Source: Paenibacillus agri (GTDB taxonomy: Bacteria; Bacillota; Bacilli; Paenibacillales; Paenibacillaceae). Taken from it: a stretch of DNA of 34,168 nucleotides. Shown in pieces: positions 7,543 to 15,727 of the stretch. Made by a program: the position numbers and the translations under genes. Below the pieces are notes generated by a model. It was not told the DNA's origin. It saw nothing but the letters and a program-made list of their open reading frames with translations, and searched no databases. The DNA lies in contig NZ_JABWCS010000179.1 of the NCBI RefSeq assembly GCF_013359945.1, forward strand, positions 1 through 34,168, given 5' to 3'. How positions within the stretch are numbered: position 1 is the stretch's first letter; each line of letters opens with the position of its first letter.

Positions 7543-8964
7543 TTATTTAGGTATCTCAATTGTAAAAATCGTTGCATCCTTGCCCTTTCGGCTCAGATGA
7601 AGCGTCCCGCCCATCTTCTCTGTATTGCGTTTAGCGATGGACAGTCCAAGTCCAGTTCCTCCACTGGCTGTTCGCGCTTCATCCCCACGAACAAACGGAT
7701 CGAAGATGGTCGGCCATAGCTCCTGTGGAATGCCGATGCCGTTGTCGGCTATTTCAATCGCTATCTTATCATCTGAAGGCAGCAGCTCAACACGCAGCCG
7801 CGTTCCTGGCGGGTTATAAGCCAGCGCGTTAGCGATGAGGTTGTGAATCACCCGTGACAGCAGCTCGGCATCATAGCTGGCCATGACTTCATGATCGGGA
7901 ACGTTAAGCTTCAGATCGAAGTTCTTTTGCTCAATCTCACCGTAGGTCTCGGCAACAATCTCCCGCAAAAATTCTCCCAGCTCCTGACGCTCCACCCGTA
8001 GTAAGAAGTCCGGTGAATCAATCTTCAGCAGTTCCAGTGTATTCTGGATCAACTTGGTGACCTGTGAGGATTTGTTATAAATATAGGTCAAGTAACGCGT
8101 CTGCCGCTCCTTGTCCTCCCCGCGTCCTTCCACAAGCGCCTGAGCGTAGCCCTGGATACTCGTAATCGGTGTCTTCAAGTCATGGGACAGATCCACCATC
8201 AGCTGCTGCTTGCTCGCCTCGGCCTGAGCCTTCTCACGTGTAGTTCTCTCGATCACACCCGCCATATAGTTGAAGGTGTCGCCGATGCGGGCAAATTCTT
8301 TCTCAGCATATAACTTGATACGCATGCTGTAGTTCCCCTCGGTCATCTGGTTGAGCCCCAGGGTAATAATACGCAGCGGCTTCTTGATCCGGCGGGCCAC
8401 CCAGTAGCTGTAGATAACGGTCAAGAGAATAATCAGTCCGGTACCGACAAAGACATAGAACGATACCGATTGGTTCAAGTAGACCTCCAGCGGATCGCTG
8501 TTGATGGATATTTTCACACGATCACGCGGAATTTTGAGCAACAGCCATCCAGCGTCATGATGCGCCTCATCCATACGAGCCATGGAGTAGTAGTAGGACT
8601 GGTCTTTTCTGTTTTCCAATGCTTCGTAAATAGCGTCTTCGCTGTACTGGGATACTGTGTCTCTTTTCTCACCAACGGTGCTCACAACGTTCCTCTCATT
8701 ATCGAGGACCTCCAGCCATCCGCCACTTTCCAGCAGACGCCGGTTTTCAATTCCATTTGCGGGCTGACCCCGATATTCCCGGGCCTCTATCTTCAGGTTG
8801 GCGTCAGCGATGACATTTTTGCCGGAATTAATAGTGACATCAATATTGATGAAAATATAGACGCCCAGCACGAGCATCAGCAGCATACAGTTAAATAGCA
8901 AAAAATCTAGCGTAAGGGAAATGTGCAGCGGTCTCTGATCTCTAGTTTTCCACGGGCGCTTCAA
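7543..8964 (-). CDS. sensor histidine kinase with HAMP domain
   Basis: 473 residues starting at TTG inside the end of the regulator gene (overlap 23 bases). Membrane segments lie at about 17-40 and 168-190, flanking an extracytoplasmic sensor of about 125 residues. A HAMP linker follows (about 190-240), then LSHDLKTPITSIQGY with His261, the N box HNLIANALAYN (374-384), ADNGIGIP (406-413) and GTGLGL (436-441). All catalytic boxes are intact. The partner is the regulator encoded just upstream. The signal is unknown; co-transcription with a permease and an Asp23 protein suggests an envelope cue. Confidence 0.92.
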   Translation of the reverse strand: MKRPWKTRDQRPLHISLTLDFLLFNCMLLMLVLGVYIFINIDVTINSGKNVIADANLKIEAREYRGQPANGIENRRLLESGGWLEVLDNERNVVSTVGEKRDTVSQYSEDAIYEALENRKDQSYYYSMARMDEAHHDAGWLLLKIPRDRVKISINSDPLEVYLNQSVSFYVFVGTGLIILLTVIYSYWVARRIKKPLRIITLGLNQMTEGNYSMRIKLYAEKEFARIGDTFNYMAGVIERTTREKAQAEASKQQLMVDLSHDLKTPITSIQGYAQALVEGRGEDKERQTRYLTYIYNKSSQVTKLIQNTLELLKIDSPDFLLRVERQELGEFLREIVAETYGEIEQKNFDLKLNVPDHEVMASYDAELLSRVIHNLIANALAYNPPGTRLRVELLPSDDKIAIEIADNGIGIPQELWPTIFDPFVRGDEARTASGGTGLGLSIAKRNTEKMGGTLHLSRKGKDATIFTIEIPK

Positions 8965-9649
8965 ATTTGTACCCCAATCCGCGAATCGTCTTCAAATACT
9001 CAGGCTTTTTGGAATCGCGTTCGATTTTGTCACGAATGTTGCTGATATGCACCATAATGCTGTTATCCTCATACACATAGAAATCTTCCCATACAGCCTC
9101 ATATATCTTTTTGCGGGTAAATACACGTCCCGGCTGTTCCATCAGCAGCTCAAGTATCTTATATTCAGTAGAGGTCAAGCTGACCTTCTCCCCGGAACGG
9201 TAAAGAACGCATTCGCTTCGGTCCAGCACCAGACTGCCAAGCTCAATTCGTTCACTCTGTTTCTTCTCCTCTGCGGGCGGGGCGTCAAAATGGTTCACCC
9301 GCCGCAGCAGCGCGCCCACCCGGGCGACAATTTCCAGCGGATTAAAGGGCTTGGCGATATAATCATCGGCGCCCAGTTCAAGGCCCAAAATCTTGTCATG
9401 GTATTGACTCTTGGCGGACAGGAACAGAACCGGAAAGAAATGCGTTTCACGAATTCTTTTCAACAATTGCAGCCCGTCCATGCCCGGCATCATAATATCG
9501 AGTATCGCCAGGTCAATGTGATTCGACTGCATCAGCTGCAGTGCCTGTGTGCCGTTGTGCGCCTCCAGAATGTTGTACTCCTTCTCCAGATAGAGCTGCA
9601 GCAGTTCCACAATCTCTGTCTCGTCGTCGGCAATCAGAATGGTATACAC
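8942..9649 (-). CDS. OmpR/PhoB-family response regulator
   Basis: 235 residues from GTG 9649, with AAAGGGGG (9656-9663) 6 bases upstream. The receiver has Asp8/Asp9, acceptor Asp51 (LDIMMPG), Ser78 in the Thr/Ser switch position and Lys100. After a Glu/Lys linker (about 118-130) comes a winged-helix domain with SLTSTEYKILELLMEQPGRV and the terminal IRGLGYKF. It heads the regulator-kinase-permease-Asp23 operon. The four TCTAAA motifs at 9759-9797 lie in its own leader, so positive autoregulation is likely. Confidence 0.93.
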   Translation of the reverse strand: MYTILIADDETEIVELLQLYLEKEYNILEAHNGTQALQLMQSNHIDLAILDIMMPGMDGLQLLKRIRETHFFPVLFLSAKSQYHDKILGLELGADDYIAKPFNPLEIVARVGALLRRVNHFDAPPAEEKKQSERIELGSLVLDRSECVLYRSGEKVSLTSTEYKILELLMEQPGRVFTRKKIYEAVWEDFYVYEDNSIMVHISNIRDKIERDSKKPEYLKTIRGLGYKFEAPVEN

Positions 9650-9743
9650 GGTGATCCCCCTTTATGTATCTATATCTGTATACGAATCTAGGCCAGCCCG
9701 GTATCTTGCGTAAAATCCTAAAATGCAGGACCCTGGCACCCTA

Positions 9744-9797
9744 ACTATATCCTGCCATTCTAAATCTCATCTAAACCGAATCTAAAGATTATCTAAA
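9744..9797 (-). promoter_or_regulatory. promoter with four 11-bp-spaced direct repeats
   Basis: TCTAAA occurs at 9759, 9770, 9781 and 9792, an exact 11-bp period; on the minus strand it reads TTTAGA-N5. Downstream on the minus strand TATAGT (9749-9744) can be a -10 box, and the -35 position 17 bp further up falls inside the repeat array, as in promoters activated by PhoB-like regulators. The operon headed by the response regulator starts about 95 bases further on. Confidence 0.7.
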
Positions 9798-9821
9798 TTA
9801 TTAATATTTCACGATTGTAGC

Positions 9822-9859
9822 AAAAAATCGTACACAGGATATTATCCCCATGTACGATT
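9822..9859 (-). terminator. intrinsic terminator of the degV-family gene
   Basis: AATCGTACA (9826-9834) pairs perfectly with TGTACGATT (9851-9859). On the minus strand the stem is followed by a T run. Confidence 0.8.
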
Positions 9860-9878
9860 ATTCATATTGTTCATTTAT

Positions 9879-10718
9879 TTAAAAAGCAACTCCGATTCCG
9901 CCTTCACCGGCATAGGTCCCCATCACAGGTCCCATACAGGAGAATACGACCTCCTTGAAGGGGTGACGCTCCAGAATTCGTTCCTTGATCTCAAGTGCCA
10001 GCTTCTCACAATTGCTGTGAACAATCGCGAGAACCGCCTTCTCGTAATCATGCTGCTTTTCTTCAAGCCGGGCCAGAAGCTGGTTCAGCGCTTTCGGAAG
10101 ACCGCGCGTCTTCTCTACCACCTCTACCGTGCCGTCATCACCGATCTTGAGCAAGAGCTTGATGTTCAGCACAGACGCTACGGCGCCGGACAGCCGATTG
10201 AGCCGTCCACCCTTGATTACATTCTCCAACGTGTCTAGTGTGAAGAGGGCATTGACTTCTTCGCTCTGCCGAACAACCTTGTCTTTCAAATCTTGTAAGG
10301 TGGTGTAGGATTGCGACCATTTCCCAGCTTGGGCCAGAACAACGTTGAGTCCTCCGGAGAAGCTCTTCGAATCGATAACTTCAATAGCATTCGGATACCC
10401 TTCATCCTCATACATCTCCTTGGCAATCACGGCAGCCTGATACGTGCTGCTGATATTAGAGGACATGCAGATGACCATGATGTCGGTGCCTTCCTCTACT
10501 TTCTTGAACGCTTCCAGGAATACCATAGGACTTGGACTGGCTGTCGTCGGCAGCTCCTTGGAATGACGCATTCTGTCGTAGAATTCCGCAGTACAAGCAC
10601 CCTCCGGCATGGCTTCATGTCCGAAGTGAACCGGCAGATGGATCACGGAAATATCATACTTATCAATGTAATCAAGAGGTAGATCGGAACCGCTGTCTGT
10701 GATAATCTTGATGGGCAT
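9879..10718 (-). CDS. DegV family fatty-acid-binding protein
   Basis: 279 residues, the usual family length. It begins MPIKIITDSGSDLP, continues with TTASPSP (58-64), MSSNISSTYQ (85-94), IDSKSFSGG (about 115-123) and VIKGGRLNRLSG, and ends in GEGGIGVAF; these are the conserved blocks of DegV proteins. Members bind a fatty acid and, as FakB subunits, present it to the kinase FakA for phosphorylation and entry into phospholipid synthesis. No fakA is in the window, so the role as FakB is inferred from the family. It is monocistronic, with its own terminator and GAAAGGAG upstream of ATG. Confidence 0.92.
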   Translation of the reverse strand: MPIKIITDSGSDLPLDYIDKYDISVIHLPVHFGHEAMPEGACTAEFYDRMRHSKELPTTASPSPMVFLEAFKKVEEGTDIMVICMSSNISSTYQAAVIAKEMYEDEGYPNAIEVIDSKSFSGGLNVVLAQAGKWSQSYTTLQDLKDKVVRQSEEVNALFTLDTLENVIKGGRLNRLSGAVASVLNIKLLLKIGDDGTVEVVEKTRGLPKALNQLLARLEEKQHDYEKAVLAIVHSNCEKLALEIKERILERHPFKEVVFSCMGPVMGTYAGEGGIGVAF

Positions 10719-10822
10719 AAAGGGTACTCTCCTTTCATTATCGTGTTCATTATAAATGACACTTACCAGGTAAAATAGTTCAGTTTATCACTTGTCAAAC
10801 GTATTTTTTTGTGCTTACACGC

Positions 10823-10865
10823 AAAAAAGAGCAATTTCTAGGCCAAGCGGCCTGAAAAATTGCCC
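10823..10865 (-). terminator. intrinsic terminator of the SDR gene
   Basis: GAGCAATTTCTAGGCC (10829-10844) pairs with GGCCTGAAAAATTGCCC (10849-10865) with few mismatches. The minus strand continues into six T. Confidence 0.85.
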
Positions 10866-10911
10866 TTTTCACAATCATATGATGTCGAATCAGCCCATTA
10901 TGTCTGATTCT

Positions 10912-11694
10912 CTACAACACTGCCGATGTTCCCCCGTCAATATTCACGGCGGTTCCCGTTACATAAGATGCCGCACCGGAGACCAGGAACGCTATAACCT
11001 TTGCAGCCTCTTCCGTCTGGCCAATCCGTCCCAGCGGAATGCCGTGGCCCGGGTCCGAAGCAAATTCCTCCCAGCTCTGCTCAGGCGCAACAGACTTCCA
11101 CTTGCGCTCGATCTGGTCGCTGCGGATCAGGCCGATGCACACCGCGTTGACGCGGATATTGTCTCCGGCCAGATCCTTGCTCATCGCCTTCGTGAGCGCA
11201 AGCCCCGCCGCCCGGCTGACCGAGGTCGGCAGAGACGAAGCGGACGGCGCCTTTCCCTTGATCGCCGTCACATTCAGAATTGCGCCGCCTCCGCGTTGGC
11301 GCAAATGAGGTACTGCTGCCTTGGCGGTATTCACCGATCCCAGCAGCTTCAGATCGAGGTCACTATGCCAGCTTTCGCTTGTGACCTCTTCGAACGGCTT
11401 CGCCGCCGACGTCCCGGCATTGTTGACCAGAATGTCGAGTCCGCCGAAATGCCGCGACGCTTGCTCCACCGCGCCGCGCGCCTCTTCCTCTATGGAGACA
11501 TCGGCGGAGAGAATCAGCGCCTCTGCCCCGGTCTCTTCCTTGATCCGCTCTGCTGCTGCCTGGAGCGACTCCAAATTCCGGGCGACGATCGCCACCTTGG
11601 CGCCCTCCGCCGCCAGTGTCACTGCTGTCTCAAGCCCGATCCCCTTGCTTCCGCCGGTAATCAACGCAATCTTATCCTTCAATCCCAAGTCCAT
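10912..11694 (-). CDS. SDR-family protein lacking the canonical Tyr-x3-Lys
   Basis: 260 residues from ATG 11694; a GTG six codons earlier would swallow the GAGGAGG site and is rejected. The NAD(P) fold is clear: TGGSKGIG (13-20), DVS (65-67), NNAG (91-94). In the active-site region, where YxxxK is expected, the sequence reads T157-SVS-R161, followed by AAGLALTKAMSKDL. The usual Ser before it is also absent. The C-terminus AVNIDGGTSAVL is typical of FabG-like SDRs. A subgroup of FabG-like proteins has this substitution, so the gene need not be dead, but ordinary SDR chemistry is doubtful. The composition is notably GC-rich, and the gene is monocistronic. Confidence 0.82.
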   Translation of the reverse strand: MDLGLKDKIALITGGSKGIGLETAVTLAAEGAKVAIVARNLESLQAAAERIKEETGAEALILSADVSIEEEARGAVEQASRHFGGLDILVNNAGTSAAKPFEEVTSESWHSDLDLKLLGSVNTAKAAVPHLRQRGGGAILNVTAIKGKAPSASSLPTSVSRAAGLALTKAMSKDLAGDNIRVNAVCIGLIRSDQIERKWKSVAPEQSWEEFASDPGHGIPLGRIGQTEEAAKVIAFLVSGAASYVTGTAVNIDGGTSAVL

Positions 11695-11780
11695 CTTAAA
11701 CTGCCTCCTCACCTATAGTTAGTTACTTAATGAATAAGTATACTTTACCATATTTTCGAGGCACTAATGAAGCAAGCCCC

Positions 11781-11820
11781 TGGTACGGGCTGCTTCTAAC
11801 GCAGCGAGCATCCCGTACCA
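11781..11820. repeat. nested inverted repeat without a T run
   Basis: TGGTACGGG (11781-11789) and CCCGTACCA (11812-11820) are perfect complements, and inside them CTGC (11790-11793) faces GCAG (11801-11804). It lies between the SDR gene and the hydrolase gene. It could be a terminator-like or processing hairpin or a protein site; no T tract follows on either strand. Confidence 0.5.
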
Positions 11821-11902
11821 CCACTGAAGTCTTTGATTATTTAATTACGTTCCCTTGATCTCCTCCATATCAACTGCCACACATGCGATGATTTGTTTCT
11901 TA

Positions 11903-12799
11903 CTATTTATCTGACAACAAAAATGTAGAAACAATTAATCCATATAAATCTGGTCTTTCTGCATGTGGGGTATGGCCGCAATTATCAACCATAATTTTAT
12001 TACCATTTGATATCTGATCATAAGCTTGAATATGGCTGTCGCAAGTTACAGGGTCAGCCTCCCCTAAAATAAGCATTGAAGGGACTGAGAGGGTAGTGAG
12101 CAATGGTACAATGGATTCGAACATTCGTCCTTCTTCTCGCAGGCGGTTCAGATGAATTTCAGTTCGATCGGCGAAAAGCTCCCATTCCTCATCCGTATAA
12201 GCGGAATAATCAATTGAAGTTAAATTATTCACCCGGTAAATTTCAGCCTTTTTCTCCCCTAACTCTTCGCCAAGGCGTAAGTACTGATCAAAAAGCTCTT
12301 TGCTCTGCAAGTCACTTGTTGCTAAGCTGTTGCATTCTGCCGATTTATTAGGATCTCCTAAAGATAAGAACACAGAAGACGCCCTTCTCAGCAAACTTTT
12401 TGAAGTCCAGGAAAAATCAAACGTTGGGCATTCAAAGATGACTTTCGTAATTGAATCCGGATAAGCCGAAGCATACAGCAATGAAACATAACCACCAAAC
12501 GAATGCCCAATCACAGCCCACTTGTTGATTCCCAACTGAGTCCTCAACTCTTCACAGTCTTCAACTAAATCACGAAGTCCAAATTCTTCTGTTGAATTTA
12601 TTTCCTCAGAACGACATACTCCTCTTTGGTCTATAGCTACTAGATGAAATATCTCTGAGAGTCTCTTAGCCTGATGATATACAAATTCGTAGCAGCTTTC
12701 CCCGGGGCCTCCGTGAAGAAAAAGCACAGCAGATAATTGCTGATTCCCAAAAATCTCTACGTGCATTTTTTTCCCCCGTACAATTAATGATTTGTGCAC
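11903..12799 (-). CDS. alpha/beta hydrolase, proline-iminopeptidase-like (S33)
   Basis: 298 residues from GTG 12799, with AAAGGAG 8 bases upstream. The oxyanion motif HGGPG (29-33), nucleophile GHSFGG (Ser100), Asp249 in GEADP and His276 in CGHTPHAERP give a complete triad. HGGPG is characteristic of S33 prolyl aminopeptidases, but many esterases and lactonases share it, so the substrate is open. A helical cap is inferred from about 130-225. It is AT-richer than the SDR gene beside it, and no partner gene is adjacent. Confidence 0.85.
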   Translation of the reverse strand: MHKSLIVRGKKMHVEIFGNQQLSAVLFLHGGPGESCYEFVYHQAKRLSEIFHLVAIDQRGVCRSEEINSTEEFGLRDLVEDCEELRTQLGINKWAVIGHSFGGYVSLLYASAYPDSITKVIFECPTFDFSWTSKSLLRRASSVFLSLGDPNKSAECNSLATSDLQSKELFDQYLRLGEELGEKKAEIYRVNNLTSIDYSAYTDEEWELFADRTEIHLNRLREEGRMFESIVPLLTTLSVPSMLILGEADPVTCDSHIQAYDQISNGNKIMVDNCGHTPHAERPDLYGLIVSTFLLSDK

Positions 12800-12982
12800 G
12801 GTTTCTAGCTCCTTTAAGTGGTCTACTTAGAATACACTTTTCTCAAAGTTTAAGGCTTCTTTCATCCCTACATTCATAGCATAATATCTTCCAAATGAGC
12901 TGTCTACTCTACTCCATCACATAGGATTTTTGCACTCGGATCTCTTGTTGTTATAGTTTTCTTCTATGCTTAAAACGGACAT

Positions 12983-13022
12983 AAAAAAATCAACCTTCCG
13001 GTTGAGTGAAAGGTTGATTTTT
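12983..13022. terminator. bidirectional intrinsic terminator
   Basis: AAAAATCAACCTT (12985-12997) pairs with AAGGTTGATTTTT (13010-13022). T runs occur on both strands. It ends the AraC-containing operon. Confidence 0.9.
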
Positions 13023-13047
13023 CATCCTTCGTGAGGATGAGGAGACG

Positions 13048-13935
13048 CTACATCGGGCGGCTGAGGAGATCTTGCTTGTTCAGCGCCGACTGTGCAGCTG
13101 CATATTTACTGGGCATGACACCTACCGTATTCTTGAAGATACGGCTGAACAGATGAATGCTGGAGAACCCGGTCTCCTCCGCGATCTCGGTCAAATTCTG
13201 CCGTCCTTGCAGAATTCGCAGCTTCGCCTGTTCAATTCGGACATGCTTCAGATAATTATGAATCGTAATGCCAAGCTGGCTTTTGAACAAGTAAGACAGG
13301 TGATTCGCTGTTACACCCGCATGTTTGCCAATGCTTTCGTTGCTGAGCTGAGAGTCGTGATAATGCTCATGAATATAATGAATGGCACCTTCCAGCAGTG
13401 GCCAGCCTTTCGTTAACTTGCCCTCCGTCTCCCCGGGAAGCGAGCGGCTCTTCATAAAGGTATAGAGTAGCTCCAGACAGATGGATTTAAGCAGCAACGG
13501 GCTGGCCGGTGATGGATCGCTCAGTTCTTTTTGCAGCATGAGAAATTTCTTCTTCATATCCATCCGGTCTGCCAGAGGCAAACGGGTTACCGGGGCGATG
13601 GAAGCCAGCTCCATCTCCTCTTCCCTGTGCTTCATGGCATCAGGACGGCCCGCATGCCTCTGCTCGTCATAGTAGAGATCAAAGTGAAGAATACACTGCA
13701 CCAGCGGGAGCGCCGAGGATGACTTGATGATATGGGGCATGAAAGGATGCATCAACAGCACATCCCCTTCCTTGACCAGATATTTCACGCCATTCAGAAA
13801 GAACTCTGCCTCACCCTGATCAATATAGGTGTACACATGATCCGGATCCATCCATTCTCCGGCTAGTGAAGTGGACTTCTGAATTCTAGCGGCTCTGACA
13901 TAGGGGGAAATATGGTTAATCCAAGACTGCTCCAC
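13048..13935 (-). CDS. AraC-family regulator with N-terminal cupin domain
   Basis: 295 residues from GTG, with AGAAGGGAG upstream. Residues about 25-90 form a cupin-like sensor (YTYIDQGEAEFFLNG, then GDVLLMHPFMPHI). Residues about 190-285 contain the two helix-turn-helix units, the second with the conserved FSSIHLFSRIFKNTVGVMPSKYA ending. Such regulators usually bind a sugar or sugar acid and activate nearby catabolic genes. It lies 46 bases after the preceding isomerase gene on the same strand and probably controls, or is co-transcribed with, the dehydrogenase-isomerase-isomerase set. Confidence 0.9.
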   Translation of the reverse strand: MEQSWINHISPYVRAARIQKSTSLAGEWMDPDHVYTYIDQGEAEFFLNGVKYLVKEGDVLLMHPFMPHIIKSSSALPLVQCILHFDLYYDEQRHAGRPDAMKHREEEMELASIAPVTRLPLADRMDMKKKFLMLQKELSDPSPASPLLLKSICLELLYTFMKSRSLPGETEGKLTKGWPLLEGAIHYIHEHYHDSQLSNESIGKHAGVTANHLSYLFKSQLGITIHNYLKHVRIEQAKLRILQGRQNLTEIAEETGFSSIHLFSRIFKNTVGVMPSKYAAAQSALNKQDLLSRPM

Positions 13936-13981
13936 GGCTGCGGCTCCCTTCTCTCTGCGGTGTCTCCATCCTGCAACGGAA

Positions 13982-14821
13982 TTAGGCTTTGACCGGAATC
14001 AACAATTCCTTCTCCACGTAATCACGACAGGTCTTCATGCTATCATACGGGGTATTCGTCGTTTCGTCCACTTCAAGCGTTACCCAACCGGTGTACTGAA
14101 TTTCTTCCAGCGACGCGAGTACCTCTTGGAAGTTGACTGCCCCTCTGCCTAGCTCACAAAAGAACGGTTCGTTCTCATTTCCGCCCTCCGCCTTCTGCTT
14201 CGTCAGGTCTTTGAGGTGGACATAAGCCACTCTATCACGGTAGGTTTTAATAATCTCTGACGGGTCCATGCCAGCTCCCTTTAGGTGAGCAGAATCCGGC
14301 GCCAGGTAGACGTATTCCGGATCGGTCAGGTCCATCAACGTCTCCAGTTCGTTCTGATCCTGAATTTCCGTCCAGAGGTGCGGATGCAGACAAGCTTTCA
14401 CTCCCAGCGCTTTCGTCTGCTTAGCCAGTTCATTTATTGTCTCAGCTGCGACTTTGAGTTCTTCCAACGTAGTTGGCTGCTCTCTTGTCCCGCCGGGACC
14501 CAGCACGAGAATATCTGCGCCCAATTTCGCGAGAAGCTGGGCTAGCCGCACATTATGACGGATGATGTCCTCCCGGTTCTCCAAGTTTCCAAAACGCTGA
14601 TGCTGCCCGTCCGGCATTCCGCCGTACAGCCCAGTTATCACTAGTCCGTAACCGGCTAGCAGTTCCTTGAACTCTTCCGGCTTGTCTTCGTACTGGAGCG
14701 CAAAGGACGCCCACGGTTCGATTCCACGAAAGCCAAGCTGAGAGATCTCAGTCACGGCCTGAAGATGATTCTGGCCCCAAGTGATGGCATGGGCAGCGAT
14801 TTTACCTCTGAATTCAGTCAT
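13982..14821 (-). CDS. sugar phosphate isomerase/epimerase (IolE-like TIM barrel)
   Basis: 279 residues, with AAGGAG before the ATG. It belongs to the AP-endonuclease-2-type TIM barrels. AITWGQ near the N-terminus resembles the start of inosose dehydratase IolE. Likely metal ligands are His146 or His148 (LHPHL), Asp176 (PDSAH), His202 (VHLKD) and Glu250 (LEVDE). The reaction, isomerisation, epimerisation or dehydration of a sugar or inositol derivative, cannot be fixed. It follows a second member of the same superfamily by about 60 bases and precedes the AraC regulator, so all belong to one catabolic unit. Confidence 0.85.
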   Translation of the reverse strand: MTEFRGKIAAHAITWGQNHLQAVTEISQLGFRGIEPWASFALQYEDKPEEFKELLAGYGLVITGLYGGMPDGQHQRFGNLENREDIIRHNVRLAQLLAKLGADILVLGPGGTREQPTTLEELKVAAETINELAKQTKALGVKACLHPHLWTEIQDQNELETLMDLTDPEYVYLAPDSAHLKGAGMDPSEIIKTYRDRVAYVHLKDLTKQKAEGGNENEPFFCELGRGAVNFQEVLASLEEIQYTGWVTLEVDETTNTPYDSMKTCRDYVEKELLIPVKA

Positions 14822-14880
14822 GAATAGGTCTCCTTATTGGCAGGGCTTCACGTACCAACGCGCTAACCCTGCCCGTTCTC

Positions 14881-15714
14881 TTATAGCCCTAGTGGTGCGA
14901 ATACTTTATCAAATCCAGCCTTAGAGCGAGCCAGCAACTCCTGCGAAGTCTGCCCGCTGCCTGGGGCCAGCACTTCCTGAGCAACAACACCTTTATAACC
15001 AATCTTCACGAGACTTTCCAAGAAGCCAGCAAGATCGATCACACCTTCGCCCGGATACAGACGGTCACCATCCAGAAGTTCAGGGATTGGCAGGTCCTTG
15101 GCATCATTGATATGAGCATGCGTGATTTGCTCCGGCTTCAGCTTGAGCAGATCATCGGTGGTCAGCCCATTCGTGTACCAATGGTAGGAATCGAGTAGCA
15201 GACCAACATTACGGGAGTTGATCGCCTCCATCCACTCGAGCGTATCCTCCATCGTCCAGATGAATGGATTAGCCCACTGTGTGCGTAGATGATTACTGCC
15301 GACAAACTCCAGACCCAGCGAGATACCGTACGCCCCCAAAATGTCCGCGCACAGTCTCAAACGACGTGTAGCAGCAATCATGAATGGAGCCGCTGGCAGA
15401 TCGGTAGAAGGCAGAATGTATGTGCAACACGCCTTACAATTCAGAGCGGCTGCTGCTTCCGCCACTCGTACAAGCTGTTCTAATCCTGCCCGGAAATTCT
15501 CTTCCGTGCTCCGCCAATCCACATCCAGGCTGAAGGAACCGATGGTAATCCCGGTGCTTTCCAGCAGCGCTAACGCTTTTTCTTGTCCAAGCTCCTCGAT
15601 CAGCTCTAGCGGATTAAGATCCACCGCCTGAAATCCGAACTCAGCTGCACTTCTGATATACTCTTCATTTGACGTAATCTCGCCGAGACCCGCCGTAGTC
15701 AATCCTCTTAACAT
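14881..15714 (-). CDS. sugar phosphate isomerase/epimerase, second TIM-barrel paralogue
   Basis: 277 residues from ATG 15714, with AAGGAGG 8 bases upstream; a longer reading would overlap the dehydrogenase gene. The barrel has a clear metal-site set: Glu136 (GLEFVG), Asp175 (LLDSYHW), His201 (HAHIND) and Glu247 (AQEVL). This four-residue pattern matches xylose-isomerase-like epimerases. It differs strongly from the IolE-like neighbour, so the two probably catalyse different steps. It starts 13 bases after the dehydrogenase stop, which supports co-transcription. Confidence 0.86.
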   Translation of the reverse strand: MLRGLTTAGLGEITSNEEYIRSAAEFGFQAVDLNPLELIEELGQEKALALLESTGITIGSFSLDVDWRSTEENFRAGLEQLVRVAEAAAALNCKACCTYILPSTDLPAAPFMIAATRRLRLCADILGAYGISLGLEFVGSNHLRTQWANPFIWTMEDTLEWMEAINSRNVGLLLDSYHWYTNGLTTDDLLKLKPEQITHAHINDAKDLPIPELLDGDRLYPGEGVIDLAGFLESLVKIGYKGVVAQEVLAPGSGQTSQELLARSKAGFDKVFAPLGL

Positions 15715-15727
15715 GTCTTTGTCCTCC

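Noticed and set aside
10792..11718. 308-codon plus-strand open frame opposite the SDR gene
   Set aside because: It lies antisense to a gene with clear SDR motifs, is rich in Arg, Leu and Cys, and has no ribosome site. It is an artefact of GC-rich third positions.
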